This document shows positions 33,827-42,941 of a stretch of DNA of 64,000 nt, in pieces. The first letter of the stretch is position 1. The number at the start of each line of letters is the position of its first letter. The notes beneath the pieces are model-generated. The model was given only the letters and a program-made list of their open reading frames with translations, searched no databases and was not told where the DNA came from. This stretch comes from Salinispirillum sp. LH 10-3-1 (GTDB taxonomy: Bacteria > Pseudomonadota > Gammaproteobacteria > Pseudomonadales > Natronospirillaceae), in the NCBI RefSeq assembly GCF_030643825.1, contig NZ_CP101717.1, positions 3,369,673 to 3,433,672 on the forward strand. Reading direction: 5' to 3'. Made by a program: the position numbers and the translations under genes.

Positions 33827-36172
33827 ATGGCCAACAACATGATGCGTATACTCGCTTGGGGCCTAGTCTGCGTTTTGTTGAGCAGCAGCGGAGCATTGGC
33901 TGCTCCAGTATTGCTACCCAGTACCATGGATCAAATGCAATCGGTGCGCATCAATGTGGTTCCCCATATCGAACGCGCCGTTACGCCGGCACAGGTAAGC
34001 GTATTTGAGCTGCTGCGCGACGAGACCCAAGAATGGACATCCTTAGCTGAGCAAACGCTCTCCCTGACCCACAGCCCACAGACGAATTGGTTGCGCCTCA
34101 ACATCGACCCAACCCCCAGCGCCGAGCGCCAGTGGCACCTCGTGTTCAGTAATGCCATGATCGATTTTATGGATGTGTATGAGGTCACCTCGGATGGCCC
34201 ACGCATCATCTACCGCAGTGGCTTGCGACGCGACTTTCAGCGGCGCAGCATTGACCACCGCTACTTCATCGTTCCTTTAACCCTCACCACCCCGACCGAA
34301 CTGGTGATGCGGATAGATGCCTCCTATACGCTAGAAGGCAGCGTGGTACTGTGGTCGGGCCAGACCTTCTGGCCCGCCTTACAACGTGAGGACTTGGTTA
34401 ACTGGCTTTACTACGGTGCTATACTGGCGCTCATCAGCTACAACCTGCTGCTGTTTCTAATCATTCGCGAGCGGCCATACTTGTTGTACGTGGCCTACAT
34501 CGCCGCGTTCTCGTTGTTTATGAATATTCTTGATGGATTTTTCTATCAGCATGTTTGGCCCGCTGGTGCGCACTGGCATACCGGACTGATTTACCTGTCC
34601 ATTGGTGTCGCTGTGTTCTTTGCGGCGCAATTTGCCACCAGCTTTTTGCAACTCAAACGCTGGCACCTGCCCACATTTTTGCTGTGCCAAGGCATCGCCT
34701 TGGCCGCACTGCTCTTGGCGCTTAATGCGCTGTGGCTCCCGCCCCGCTGGCTCGCCGTTGGGCTATTCGTATTGGCCGTCGGTACTTGGAGTGCTGCGTT
34801 ACTGGGGGGACTGGTGGCACGCCAACACGGTCAATCGCCCGCACACATCTTTCTGCTTGCGTGGTTAGCCTTTGGTCTGGCATCGGCACCGGCTGCACTG
34901 GCCAAGCTGGGTGTAATCGACAGTCACATTATGTACAACTGGGCCATGAAGGGCGGTGCCATCGTCCAAGCATTCTTGCTGTCGTTCGCACTGGGCAATC
35001 GCATTCGTTTGTTGCGCCAAAAAACGCAAGAAGCCGAATTGGCCGCTAAGGCACGCGCTGATTTTCTAGCTCAAATGAGCCATGAGATACGCACTCCGAT
35101 GAGCGGCGTAATGGGGATGCTGGAATTGCTCCAAGACACGCCACTTTCACCTGACCAGAAGCGTTATTTAAATGCCGTGCAGGCTTCGGGCGATGCCTTG
35201 ATGGGGCTATTGAACGACATTCTGGACCGCGCCAAAATTGATGCGGGCAAGCTTGAGCTTAACAACGACACCTTTACCCTACACACGCTCACTGACCGCC
35301 TGACGCTGATGTTCCAGCCGCAAGCCAAGCAACGCGGTTTGACTTGGGATATGGAGCTTGACCCAGCACTGGAGGGATATTGGCAGGGTGACGTTAAACG
35401 GCTGCAACAAGTCTTGATCAATCTGGTGGGTAATGCTTTTAAGTTCACTGAGGAGGGTGGAATCCGTGTTCAAGTGAATCTGCAGAAAAAAGCAGACGAG
35501 GTGCGTTGGCTCAGTTTTCACATACTGGACACCGGTCCCGGACTTGCACCCGAAGTGCAAGAGCAGGTGTTTGAAAGCTACGTACAGGCGGACCAACCAG
35601 CGACCCAACGGGGCACCGGTCTGGGGCTGTACATTTGCCGACAACTGGTAAAGCTGATGAATGGTCGCATTGGCGTACGTAACCGGCCAAACGGCGCTGG
35701 GAGTGACTTCTGGTTTGAAATTCCGTTACAACGAGGTGCTGAACCTCTGGAGCCATTAGACGGTGATACCCCACCGCTACCGGTGCGCCCACTGTGTGTT
35801 TTGGTGGCCGAGGACAACCCGGTTAACCAAGCGGTGATCAGCGGCATGTTGCGCAGTGTCGGGCACGACTATGAGCTGGTTGGCAATGGCCGTGAAGCCG
35901 TTGCACGCATTCAGGCGCGCCAAGGTAACTTTGATGTGGTGTTGATGGATTTAGAAATGCCGGTGCTAGACGGCTTGGCGGCAACGCGCGAGATTCGCCA
36001 TTGGGAACATGACCAGTCTCGCCCACGCATCCCCATTTTAGCGCTCACGGCACATGCGTTGGATGAATATCGCGCCCTCGGCTTAAAAGCCGGCGTGGAT
36101 GAATTCCTCACTAAACCTATTCGCAAGCATATACTGATGGCGGCACTGGACCGTCTTTTGGATGAGCGATGA
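33827..36172 (+). CDS. Hybrid sensor histidine kinase with 7TM-DISM input and receiver domain
   Basis: The 781-residue protein has a signal peptide, a periplasmic 7TMR-DISMED2-like beta domain (to about residue 180) and seven hydrophobic helices (about 190-395). A dimerisation domain follows with phosphoacceptor His in FLAQMSHEIRTPMSG, then an ATPase domain (N-box NLVGNAFKFT, G1 DTGPG, G2 GTGLGLYI). A C-terminal receiver holds the acceptor Asp in VVLMDLEMPVLDG and the Lys in FLTKPI. The ligand and output partner are unknown. It is probably co-transcribed with the lipoprotein gene. Confidence 0.88.
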   Translation: MANNMMRILAWGLVCVLLSSSGALAAPVLLPSTMDQMQSVRINVVPHIERAVTPAQVSVFELLRDETQEWTSLAEQTLSLTHSPQTNWLRLNIDPTPSAERQWHLVFSNAMIDFMDVYEVTSDGPRIIYRSGLRRDFQRRSIDHRYFIVPLTLTTPTELVMRIDASYTLEGSVVLWSGQTFWPALQREDLVNWLYYGAILALISYNLLLFLIIRERPYLLYVAYIAAFSLFMNILDGFFYQHVWPAGAHWHTGLIYLSIGVAVFFAAQFATSFLQLKRWHLPTFLLCQGIALAALLLALNALWLPPRWLAVGLFVLAVGTWSAALLGGLVARQHGQSPAHIFLLAWLAFGLASAPAALAKLGVIDSHIMYNWAMKGGAIVQAFLLSFALGNRIRLLRQKTQEAELAAKARADFLAQMSHEIRTPMSGVMGMLELLQDTPLSPDQKRYLNAVQASGDALMGLLNDILDRAKIDAGKLELNNDTFTLHTLTDRLTLMFQPQAKQRGLTWDMELDPALEGYWQGDVKRLQQVLINLVGNAFKFTEEGGIRVQVNLQKKADEVRWLSFHILDTGPGLAPEVQEQVFESYVQADQPATQRGTGLGLYICRQLVKLMNGRIGVRNRPNGAGSDFWFEIPLQRGAEPLEPLDGDTPPLPVRPLCVLVAEDNPVNQAVISGMLRSVGHDYELVGNGREAVARIQARQGNFDVVLMDLEMPVLDGLAATREIRHWEHDQSRPRIPILALTAHALDEYRALGLKAGVDEFLTKPIRKHILMAALDRLLDER

Positions 36173-36249
36173 AGTGTGACGGCCCAAGGGGCCAGGGGTG
36201 GGTGGAAATGTTAAGGTGGCGGGTGTAAACACACCGCCCTACGGGTCAA
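36173..36249. repeat. Short intergenic repeat element (second copy of a dispersed type)
   Basis: The stretch around 36,217-36,245 contains GGCGGGTGT-AAAC-ACACCGCC followed by CTACGGG. It resembles the GGGTGTAAACACCC...CCCTACCGGG stretch at about 17,632-17,658. The hairpin lies between the convergent hybrid kinase and diguanylate cyclase genes and could serve as a terminator for either. Confidence 0.5.
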
Positions 36250-37788
36250 CTAACCGACTTCAACGCGATTGCGCCCATTGCTTTTGGCACGATACATGGC
36301 CGCGTCGGCGCGGTCGAACACCGCCACAATATGATCATCCGTTTGAAACTGCGCGCAGCCAATAGAGACCGTTATGGGTACGGGCTCGCCTTTGAAATGG
36401 AAGGGACTGTTTTGCACCGCTAAGCGCAGTTTTTCCATGGCCGCGATGGCTGCCTCAGGCGCAGTGCCGGGCATGATGATAACAAACTCCTCACCACCGT
36501 AGCGGGCAATAAAATCGTATTGCCGTAGCTGAGCTTGCAGTTGCCGCGCAAGAATCTTCAGCACCTTATCACCCGCCGTATGGCCAAGCTTGTCGTTTAT
36601 CTTTTTAAAATAATCGACGTCCAATACACAGAGCGCTAATGGCGCATTCTGGCGGCGGTAACGCTCGAACTCCTGCTCAATTTTCTGCATGTAAGCGGTG
36701 CGGTTGGGTAGCCCTGTGAGGCTGTCCGTCATGGCCTGTTGGCGAGTTTTTTCAAAGGCATCGCGAATGCGTTTGTTTTGCTGTTCAAGATCCGCTATGA
36801 CCTCCACCAACTCCGACATCATGGTGTCCATGCTACGTTCTTTTTCCACGCTCTCGTGCATAAAGGAGCTGATGCTCTGCACAATGTCGTCGAGTTCTTT
36901 TTGAATGCCGTCTTTCAATTGCGGCAAGCTCGTAGCGGATTGCATCTCAACTCGAATGCTTTCGACATGCCGCTGAATCTGCTGATCTAGGCGATTACCG
37001 TCATCACGGAAGTCTTGTTGAATATTCTTGGCTTTTTGAACCGATGCGCGGATAAAGGTCAGACGTTCGTTGAGCTGTTCAAGATAGTGTTCGAGTTCTC
37101 GCTGCTCGTCGTTCAGTACCGACACAATCAGATCGATCAGCTCATTCAATAAGCCAAGCAAATAGGGCCACTCTAGGGTACGCGTCAGTTGATGCATGAT
37201 GGCTTGCAGCGCGTGCTGCTTATCGACCGGCAAGTGAATGCGATTAGCCAGATCCGTCATAGACTCATACACGTCGGCGACTATGGTGTCGATGTCTGTG
37301 ACGATGCCATTGAGAGCTTGATCGTCCTTACGGTGTGCGGCATGTTGTTCGATCACCCGTTCAGCAGACGCCAAACTAGTGATGGTTTGCAGAACTTCGG
37401 CTTGCCCGGTGCGATACTCCAGCAAATACAGCGTGAGTTCATGAATGTTGCGCACCCGCAACTCAATACCGTTGCTGAGGTGATCAAAGAATTCAGGTTC
37501 GGCACTGTGAGCACGCAGCTGGTCGTTCATTTGCACCAGCACGCGTGCCAAAGCACCTTGTTCGTTGCTGCGCGTTGCGTCGAGTGCATCGTAAACCGAC
37601 TCAGCCTCACTCAACACAACGTCAATGGCGTCTTCTTGTACATCCGGCTGGCGCAACAGTTCCCGAAACTGATTCAACAACCCGTCGAGCTCCTTGTCTT
37701 GGCCGTCACCAAACAAGCTCACCCGCACCATACCGCGACGCAGTTGTTCTACGCGATCCAGCAATCGTTGTTTTGACTCTGTTGTCAT
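36250..37788 (-). CDS. Diguanylate cyclase (GGDEF) with long helical N-terminus
   Basis: The 512-residue product has about 340 residues of helical, coiled-coil-prone sequence without a clear sensor, then a GGDEF domain. The active site reads YGGEEF, and an RxxD inhibitory site (RQYD) stands five residues before it, so both activity and product feedback are expected. There are no membrane segments. The ATG at 37788 or the GTG at 37797 may start it; the upstream homoserine kinase-like gene ends at 37798. Confidence 0.88.
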   Translation of the reverse strand: MTTESKQRLLDRVEQLRRGMVRVSLFGDGQDKELDGLLNQFRELLRQPDVQEDAIDVVLSEAESVYDALDATRSNEQGALARVLVQMNDQLRAHSAEPEFFDHLSNGIELRVRNIHELTLYLLEYRTGQAEVLQTITSLASAERVIEQHAAHRKDDQALNGIVTDIDTIVADVYESMTDLANRIHLPVDKQHALQAIMHQLTRTLEWPYLLGLLNELIDLIVSVLNDEQRELEHYLEQLNERLTFIRASVQKAKNIQQDFRDDGNRLDQQIQRHVESIRVEMQSATSLPQLKDGIQKELDDIVQSISSFMHESVEKERSMDTMMSELVEVIADLEQQNKRIRDAFEKTRQQAMTDSLTGLPNRTAYMQKIEQEFERYRRQNAPLALCVLDVDYFKKINDKLGHTAGDKVLKILARQLQAQLRQYDFIARYGGEEFVIIMPGTAPEAAIAAMEKLRLAVQNSPFHFKGEPVPITVSIGCAQFQTDDHIVAVFDRADAAMYRAKSNGRNRVEVG

Positions 37789-37797
37789 GGCATTCAC

Positions 37798-38715
37798 TTA
37801 TCCATGTAAGTGTTGTAAGTCTAGCAGCATATTCTCTTGTTCGTCCGGCGATTTCACAGTCACTTCTGCACTGGCCGGGGATTGTGCCTGGGCGTCTAAA
37901 CGCGACAGCCAAAAACGCAACGCTGCCGCTTCGCGCATGGTTGGCAGCCATCGTAATTCTAAGTCCGACAGCGGTCTTGCCGCTTGATAGCCGGCAAGAA
38001 GCGCCTGCACCTCGGGCGTCTGCAATGAGCTGGCGGCACACCAAGCATTGATGGCCACTGCTACGTCCCAAATACACGGAGCCCAACTGGCGAAATACCA
38101 ATCGATCACCGTGCTCAACCGACCCTCATCGAACAGCGCGTTGTCGGGAAATAAGTCCCCGTGCGTCCACGCCATTGGCAGGTCGACTTCCCATAGGGTC
38201 GCTAGGCGCTGCCAAGACTGACGCAGATGCGCGGCCTTATTCGCCGGCAACTGCAACTGCCAAGCCGCCACGCGTTCTGCTTGCCAGGTCGGCCCGAAAT
38301 TCATCGCTACCGGCGGCAAATCCAGGTGTTGCTGATGCAATCGGCCTAGGAATTGCCCGATCTGTTGGCAGGATTCGGCGTCGGTTTCGGGTTGCCGACC
38401 GGGCAACGCTGCCACCAAGGTCGCGGGCTTATTGGCCAGCGTACTGACGCTGGCACCGTCCAGAGTACGGCGTACCTGAGGTACCGCTAATTGCTGATCC
38501 GCCAGCGCCGCCATCAGCTCGACCACGGGCTCCACGGCTGCGGCATCGCGATCTTCTACCAAGGTCAATATCCATTCGCCTTCATTGGTGGTGAGCCAAT
38601 AGTTGGTATTCACCGTGCCCCCGGCAATACCGCGATGCTGGTGCAGTTCTGTAATACCATGCGCTGCGAGCCAAGGGACAATTTGCGCTGTTGTGAGTGG
38701 CGTGAATACGGACAT
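37798..38715 (-). CDS. thrB: Homoserine kinase, APH-fold type (ThrB2)
   Basis: A 305-residue kinase of the aminoglycoside phosphotransferase fold with the catalytic loop WTHGDLFPDNAL and the metal motif VIDWYFAS. It opens VFTPLTTAQIVPWL, as alternative homoserine kinases do. It phosphorylates homoserine in threonine synthesis. Its place beside polA in divergent orientation repeats the Pseudomonas arrangement, which supports the call over other APH kinases. Confidence 0.85.
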   Translation of the reverse strand: MSVFTPLTTAQIVPWLAAHGITELHQHRGIAGGTVNTNYWLTTNEGEWILTLVEDRDAAAVEPVVELMAALADQQLAVPQVRRTLDGASVSTLANKPATLVAALPGRQPETDAESCQQIGQFLGRLHQQHLDLPPVAMNFGPTWQAERVAAWQLQLPANKAAHLRQSWQRLATLWEVDLPMAWTHGDLFPDNALFDEGRLSTVIDWYFASWAPCIWDVAVAINAWCAASSLQTPEVQALLAGYQAARPLSDLELRWLPTMREAAALRFWLSRLDAQAQSPASAEVTVKSPDEQENMLLDLQHLHG

Positions 38716-38772
38716 TGGCGATACTTCGGGTTACACTTTGCGCACATTGTAAAGTAAACCCAGTATTTTCCT

Positions 38773-41598
38773 ATGGCTGAATCGAATTCCTCTGCTGCGC
38801 GCAAACCCGTTGTCTTGATCGACGGTTCGTCTTATTTATTCCGTGCCTTTCACGCCATGCCGCCGTTGACCAATAAAGCAGGTCAACCTACGGGCGCCGT
38901 TAAGGGTGTGATCAACATGGTGCGTGCTATGTTGGATCAGTACCCCGGCAGTGACGTTGCCGTGGTGTTTGACGCCAAAGGGCCCACCTTTCGTAACGAG
39001 CTGTACGCCGACTACAAAGCCAATCGGCCACCCATGCCGGACGAACTGCGCCCGCAGATCGCGCCGATTCATGAAATCATCAAGGCCATGGGCTTACCAC
39101 TGCTGACCATTGACGGGGTAGAAGCCGATGATGTCATAGGTACCTTGGCGTTGCAGGCTACAGAGCGCGGACTGGACTGCGTAATTTCCACCGGCGATAA
39201 AGACATGGCGCAATTGGTTACGCCCCATGTCAGCCTGATCAACACCATGAGCAATGAATATCTGACGGTTGAGGGGGTACGGGAGAAATACGGCTTTGGC
39301 CCTGAGTTGATGATCGACTATCTGGCCTTGATGGGCGATAAATCCGACAACATTCCCGGTGTGCCCGGCGTGGGTGAGAAAACGGCAAAGGCACTGCTGA
39401 CGGGCCTAGGTGGGATTGATGCCATCTATGCCAATTTGGATCGCGTACCCGAGCTGGACTTCCGCGGCGCGAAGACCATGCCGAAAAAGCTGCAGGAGCA
39501 TGAAGAGCTGGCGCGGCTGTCATATACCCTTGCCACCATTAAATGCGACGTTGACCTACCCGTACATATTGAGCAATTGGCGCGCCAAGAACCCGACAAT
39601 ACCGCCTTGGCTACCCTGTACCGTGATCATGAGTTTACCGGTTGGCTGAAGGCACTGACGGACGCTGGCGTAGCCGCGCCAGAAACTGCCAGCGTACCGG
39701 CCAATGCATCGACCCACGAATCGACGGCAGATAGCACTGCCGCGAATGCCGCGCCAGAACCCGAAACGACGAAACAACAAGACTACAGCACGCTAGATGC
39801 CCCCGATGACTGGTATCGCTGGCTACTCAGCCAAGCCGATGCTTCCCAGTTTGCGGTATGGCCCGTCACGGCGGCGGGGCATTATCGACAGAGCCACTGG
39901 CTTGGTTTGGCGGTCAGTACCCAAGCGGGGCAGGCGGTGTATTTGGATTTCCGCAGCAGCGGTTGGCCTGAAGAAGCGCTGCAGCCGTTAACCAAATTTT
40001 TTGTGTCACACAGCTACGCCAAGGTTACTCACGACCTGAAGCGTCTGTTGCACGGTTTATCAGGACACATTGAACAACCGGCAAACCTCAGCGAAGACAC
40101 TCTATTGCTCGCCTATGTGCGCAATACTGCAGTGAGCCGAGACAGTAACTTGGACCGGCATTTTGACCCCATGAGCCTCGACAACCTCGTCCGGGTGTAC
40201 CTGAATGCCGCGCCGTCCACGTTGGTCGATTTAGCCGGCAATTTTGGTGTGAAACAAACCCCCTTGGCGGACGTCGACCCGGCCGCACTCGCCACCTACG
40301 CCTGTGAACGCGCCGACTACATTGGTCGCCTTTATCGCTTTCTGCAGCCACAGCTGCAACAACAGTTTCCACAGCAGTGGGGCGTTTATCGCCACATTGA
40401 ACTACCCTTGGTGCCCGTCCTGCAGCAAGTGGAATGGAACGGTACACACATCGATACCGATTTCTTGAACGGATTGAGCGAGGATTTTCGTCAACGCCTA
40501 ACCGAACTGGAAGGGCAAGCCCACACCTTGGCGGGTAAGGCTTTTAATCTGGATTCACCGAAGCAACTGGGTGAAGTGTTGTTCACCGACCTCGGCATCC
40601 CAGTGGTGGCCAAGACACCCGGCGGGCAACCCAGTACCAACGAGGAGGTTTTATCTGAGTTGGCTTTGCAATATGAGCTACCGGCGCTGGTGTTGCGCTA
40701 TCGCCATCTGCGCAAGCTGCTGAACACCTACACCGAACCATTGCCGACCTTGATCAACCCCGTGACCAATAGGGTGCATACGACGTACAACCAAATCGGC
40801 GCGGCCACGGGTCGGTTTTCATCGACCGACCCGAACTTGCAAAACATACCTATTCGCTCCGCCGAGGGCCGGGCAATTCGCAAAGCCTTTGTCGCAGCAC
40901 CGGGGTATCGCATGGTCGCGGCCGACTACTCACAGATTGAGCTGCGCATCATGACGCACCTGTCACATGACCAAAACTTGATTGCGGCCTTCCGTGACGG
41001 GCGAGATATTCACCGCGCGACGGCGGCGGAAATCATGAGTTTGTCGGAAGACCAAGTCACCAATGAGCAGCGCCGGGCCGCCAAAGCGGTCAATTTCGGC
41101 TTGATTTACGGCATGTCGGCCTTTGGCTTGGCAAAGAACTTGGGCGTCAGCCGCGGTGAAGCCCAAGCCTATGTGGACGCCTACTTCACCCGCTACCCTG
41201 GCGTTAAACAGTATATGGAGCAAACGCGGGCACAAGCCATGGAAGACGGCTACGTTGAAACGGTCTTTGGCCGCCGCCTGTATTTGCCCGACCTTAAATC
41301 CTCCCGTCAGCAGCAACGCCGCGCCGCTGAGCGCACGGCGATCAATGCGCCCATGCAGGGCACCGCTGCCGACATCATCAAGCAAGCCATGGTCGATGTG
41401 CAGGTTTGGCTGCGCAGTAGCGGACTGGATGCCCGCATGGTAATGCAGGTACACGATGAATTGGTGTTTGAGGTTAAGGCCGAAGACGTCGATGCGCTGG
41501 TCGACGGTGTACGTTTCCGCATGCAGCACGCCGCCTCGCTGTCTGTGCCCTTGGTGGTCGATGTGGGTGTCGGCGACAATTGGGAAGAGGCGCATTAA
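38773..41598 (+). CDS. polA: DNA polymerase I
   Basis: The 941-residue enzyme has the N-terminal 5'-3' nuclease (GSSYLFRAFHAM, VVFDAKGPTFR, GDKDMAQL, GDKSDNIPGVPG), a middle 3'-5' exonuclease-like domain and a family A polymerase domain (motif A AADYSQIELRI, motif B RRAAKAVNFGLIYG, motif C VHDELVFEV). Length fits (E. coli 928). In the middle domain the usual DTE metal motif is replaced by WPV-type residues and the downstream acidic residue of the KYD-type block is also absent, so proofreading is probably lost. Start at ATG 38773. Confidence 0.96.
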   Translation: MAESNSSAARKPVVLIDGSSYLFRAFHAMPPLTNKAGQPTGAVKGVINMVRAMLDQYPGSDVAVVFDAKGPTFRNELYADYKANRPPMPDELRPQIAPIHEIIKAMGLPLLTIDGVEADDVIGTLALQATERGLDCVISTGDKDMAQLVTPHVSLINTMSNEYLTVEGVREKYGFGPELMIDYLALMGDKSDNIPGVPGVGEKTAKALLTGLGGIDAIYANLDRVPELDFRGAKTMPKKLQEHEELARLSYTLATIKCDVDLPVHIEQLARQEPDNTALATLYRDHEFTGWLKALTDAGVAAPETASVPANASTHESTADSTAANAAPEPETTKQQDYSTLDAPDDWYRWLLSQADASQFAVWPVTAAGHYRQSHWLGLAVSTQAGQAVYLDFRSSGWPEEALQPLTKFFVSHSYAKVTHDLKRLLHGLSGHIEQPANLSEDTLLLAYVRNTAVSRDSNLDRHFDPMSLDNLVRVYLNAAPSTLVDLAGNFGVKQTPLADVDPAALATYACERADYIGRLYRFLQPQLQQQFPQQWGVYRHIELPLVPVLQQVEWNGTHIDTDFLNGLSEDFRQRLTELEGQAHTLAGKAFNLDSPKQLGEVLFTDLGIPVVAKTPGGQPSTNEEVLSELALQYELPALVLRYRHLRKLLNTYTEPLPTLINPVTNRVHTTYNQIGAATGRFSSTDPNLQNIPIRSAEGRAIRKAFVAAPGYRMVAADYSQIELRIMTHLSHDQNLIAAFRDGRDIHRATAAEIMSLSEDQVTNEQRRAAKAVNFGLIYGMSAFGLAKNLGVSRGEAQAYVDAYFTRYPGVKQYMEQTRAQAMEDGYVETVFGRRLYLPDLKSSRQQQRRAAERTAINAPMQGTAADIIKQAMVDVQVWLRSSGLDARMVMQVHDELVFEVKAEDVDALVDGVRFRMQHAASLSVPLVVDVGVGDNWEEAH

Positions 41599-41634
41599 TT
41601 AGCGTCACAGACTACCCGTTAGCCAAACAGGCTC

Positions 41635-41691
41635 TCGTAGGAGGCCAGCCCCCTGGCCGAACCTTTCGCGCAGAGGGCTGCGCTCCTACGA
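41635..41691. repeat. REP-like hairpin element between convergent genes
   Basis: TCGTAGGAG at 41635-41643 pairs with CTCCTACGA at 41683-41691, and CAGCCC at 41646-41651 pairs with GGGCTG at 41675-41680. The long interrupted hairpin of about 57 bases resembles REP/BOX-type dispersed elements of gammaproteobacteria. It lies between polA and the leftward lipoprotein gene and may end both transcripts. Confidence 0.7.
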
Positions 41692-41726
41692 CCTAGCAAT
41701 TTGCGCAGCGAGTTGTGCTCTTACAT

Positions 41727-42941
41727 CTAATCCCAAGGGCGGGCGTTCAGTCGCACTTGCGCGCGCCACCAGTTGGCCCAGGTTTGCATGCCGGGCTGCC
41801 ACAGCGGGAGGTGCCTGAGGTCGTCGTTCAAATAGGGCATTGTCGCCCACTCAATGGCTACACCGCGAGCCCGCAACTCTGCCAAGCGCTCCTCCGTGAT
41901 CATCTGGGTGGTGTCTTGTGGCAACAGCCAGAACTGCGGGGTCGCGACAAAACGGGCCGTCTGCTGCGGCTCGTACGTCCAATCACGCCGCTGCGCCCAG
42001 TTGATCCAGTCCAGTTCAAAGGGCTCTGGACGGTAGCTGAAGTCATAGGTAGCCCAAGCGCCCGTTAGGCTATACGGAATAGCTCTGACCACTTCGCTGC
42101 TGCGCTGTATACCCTGTGGCGGACGACGGCAGTCGGTGTTTGGAAAGTCGAGGCAACGCAGCCAGAACGGCTCCCACAACTCAATATCAAAACCATCCAC
42201 TTCGGCACGCAACATTTCGGCATCACGTGCTGACATCATAGGGGTGTAGGCCACACTGAGAAATTGCCAGCGCGGCTCACGTGCGCTGGCTTCCAAGGCA
42301 ATGCTGCCACGTTGTTCACCCGCTAATAGACCCAGCGCTGACGTGTGCTCCGGGCGCAGGCGAGAAAAGGCGTCGAACCATCGATTGAGTTGCACGGCTG
42401 CCGAGCGGACGTCCGTGGGCATGTTTGCCATTAGGCCCCGTAAATCGACCACGGACACGCCATGATGATTGAGCCATGCCGGTAGCCAGCTGGTGTCATC
42501 GACCCCAAAGCCACCCAGCCACACCACCAAGGGTCCGGGACGGGGTGCCCAATAGACGTCAAAGCTGCCCACAGTCTCTAACCGCCAAAGCTCAGGCTTC
42601 ACGTACAGGCGCTCGGCAACGATGGCGGGTTGATTGAGGCGGGACATAACCACCTGTTCAGGCCCGCGCTCAAGGTAGGCATCCTCTGCCAGCAACCATT
42701 GATCACGATGTCGCCGCACCCTATCGACTTCGCCCGCACTCCAGTCGATCCAGTGCCATTGCTGGCGGGTAATAGGTTGCAGGCTGATTAAATCGTCGTT
42801 CAGTTGGTAGTGCTCTACCACACCCTGGCGCGCACAGCCTGACGCGAGCACCACCAACAACAGCGCCAACCAAAGCGCGAAGGGCAAGCTGCTAACTGTT
42901 GAGCAGCCCCTGCGCCAAATGATCCAACTCGTCCTTCGCAT
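41727..42941 (-). CDS. Hypothetical lipoprotein
   Basis: The 404-residue product has an N-terminal hydrophobic stretch ending VLASGC, a lipobox that predicts lipid attachment near residue 36. The rest is Trp-rich and without membrane segments. A PLVVWLGGFGVDDTSWLP stretch followed by LGLLAGEQRG recalls an alpha/beta-hydrolase outline, but the nucleophile elbow is not clear, so no function is given. The ATG at 42941 overlaps the HDOD gene by 50 bases and has AGG six bases before; a later start near 42887 is possible. Confidence 0.6.
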   Translation of the reverse strand: MRRTSWIIWRRGCSTVSSLPFALWLALLLVVLASGCARQGVVEHYQLNDDLISLQPITRQQWHWIDWSAGEVDRVRRHRDQWLLAEDAYLERGPEQVVMSRLNQPAIVAERLYVKPELWRLETVGSFDVYWAPRPGPLVVWLGGFGVDDTSWLPAWLNHHGVSVVDLRGLMANMPTDVRSAAVQLNRWFDAFSRLRPEHTSALGLLAGEQRGSIALEASAREPRWQFLSVAYTPMMSARDAEMLRAEVDGFDIELWEPFWLRCLDFPNTDCRRPPQGIQRSSEVVRAIPYSLTGAWATYDFSYRPEPFELDWINWAQRRDWTYEPQQTARFVATPQFWLLPQDTTQMITEERLAELRARGVAIEWATMPYLNDDLRHLPLWQPGMQTWANWWRAQVRLNARPWD

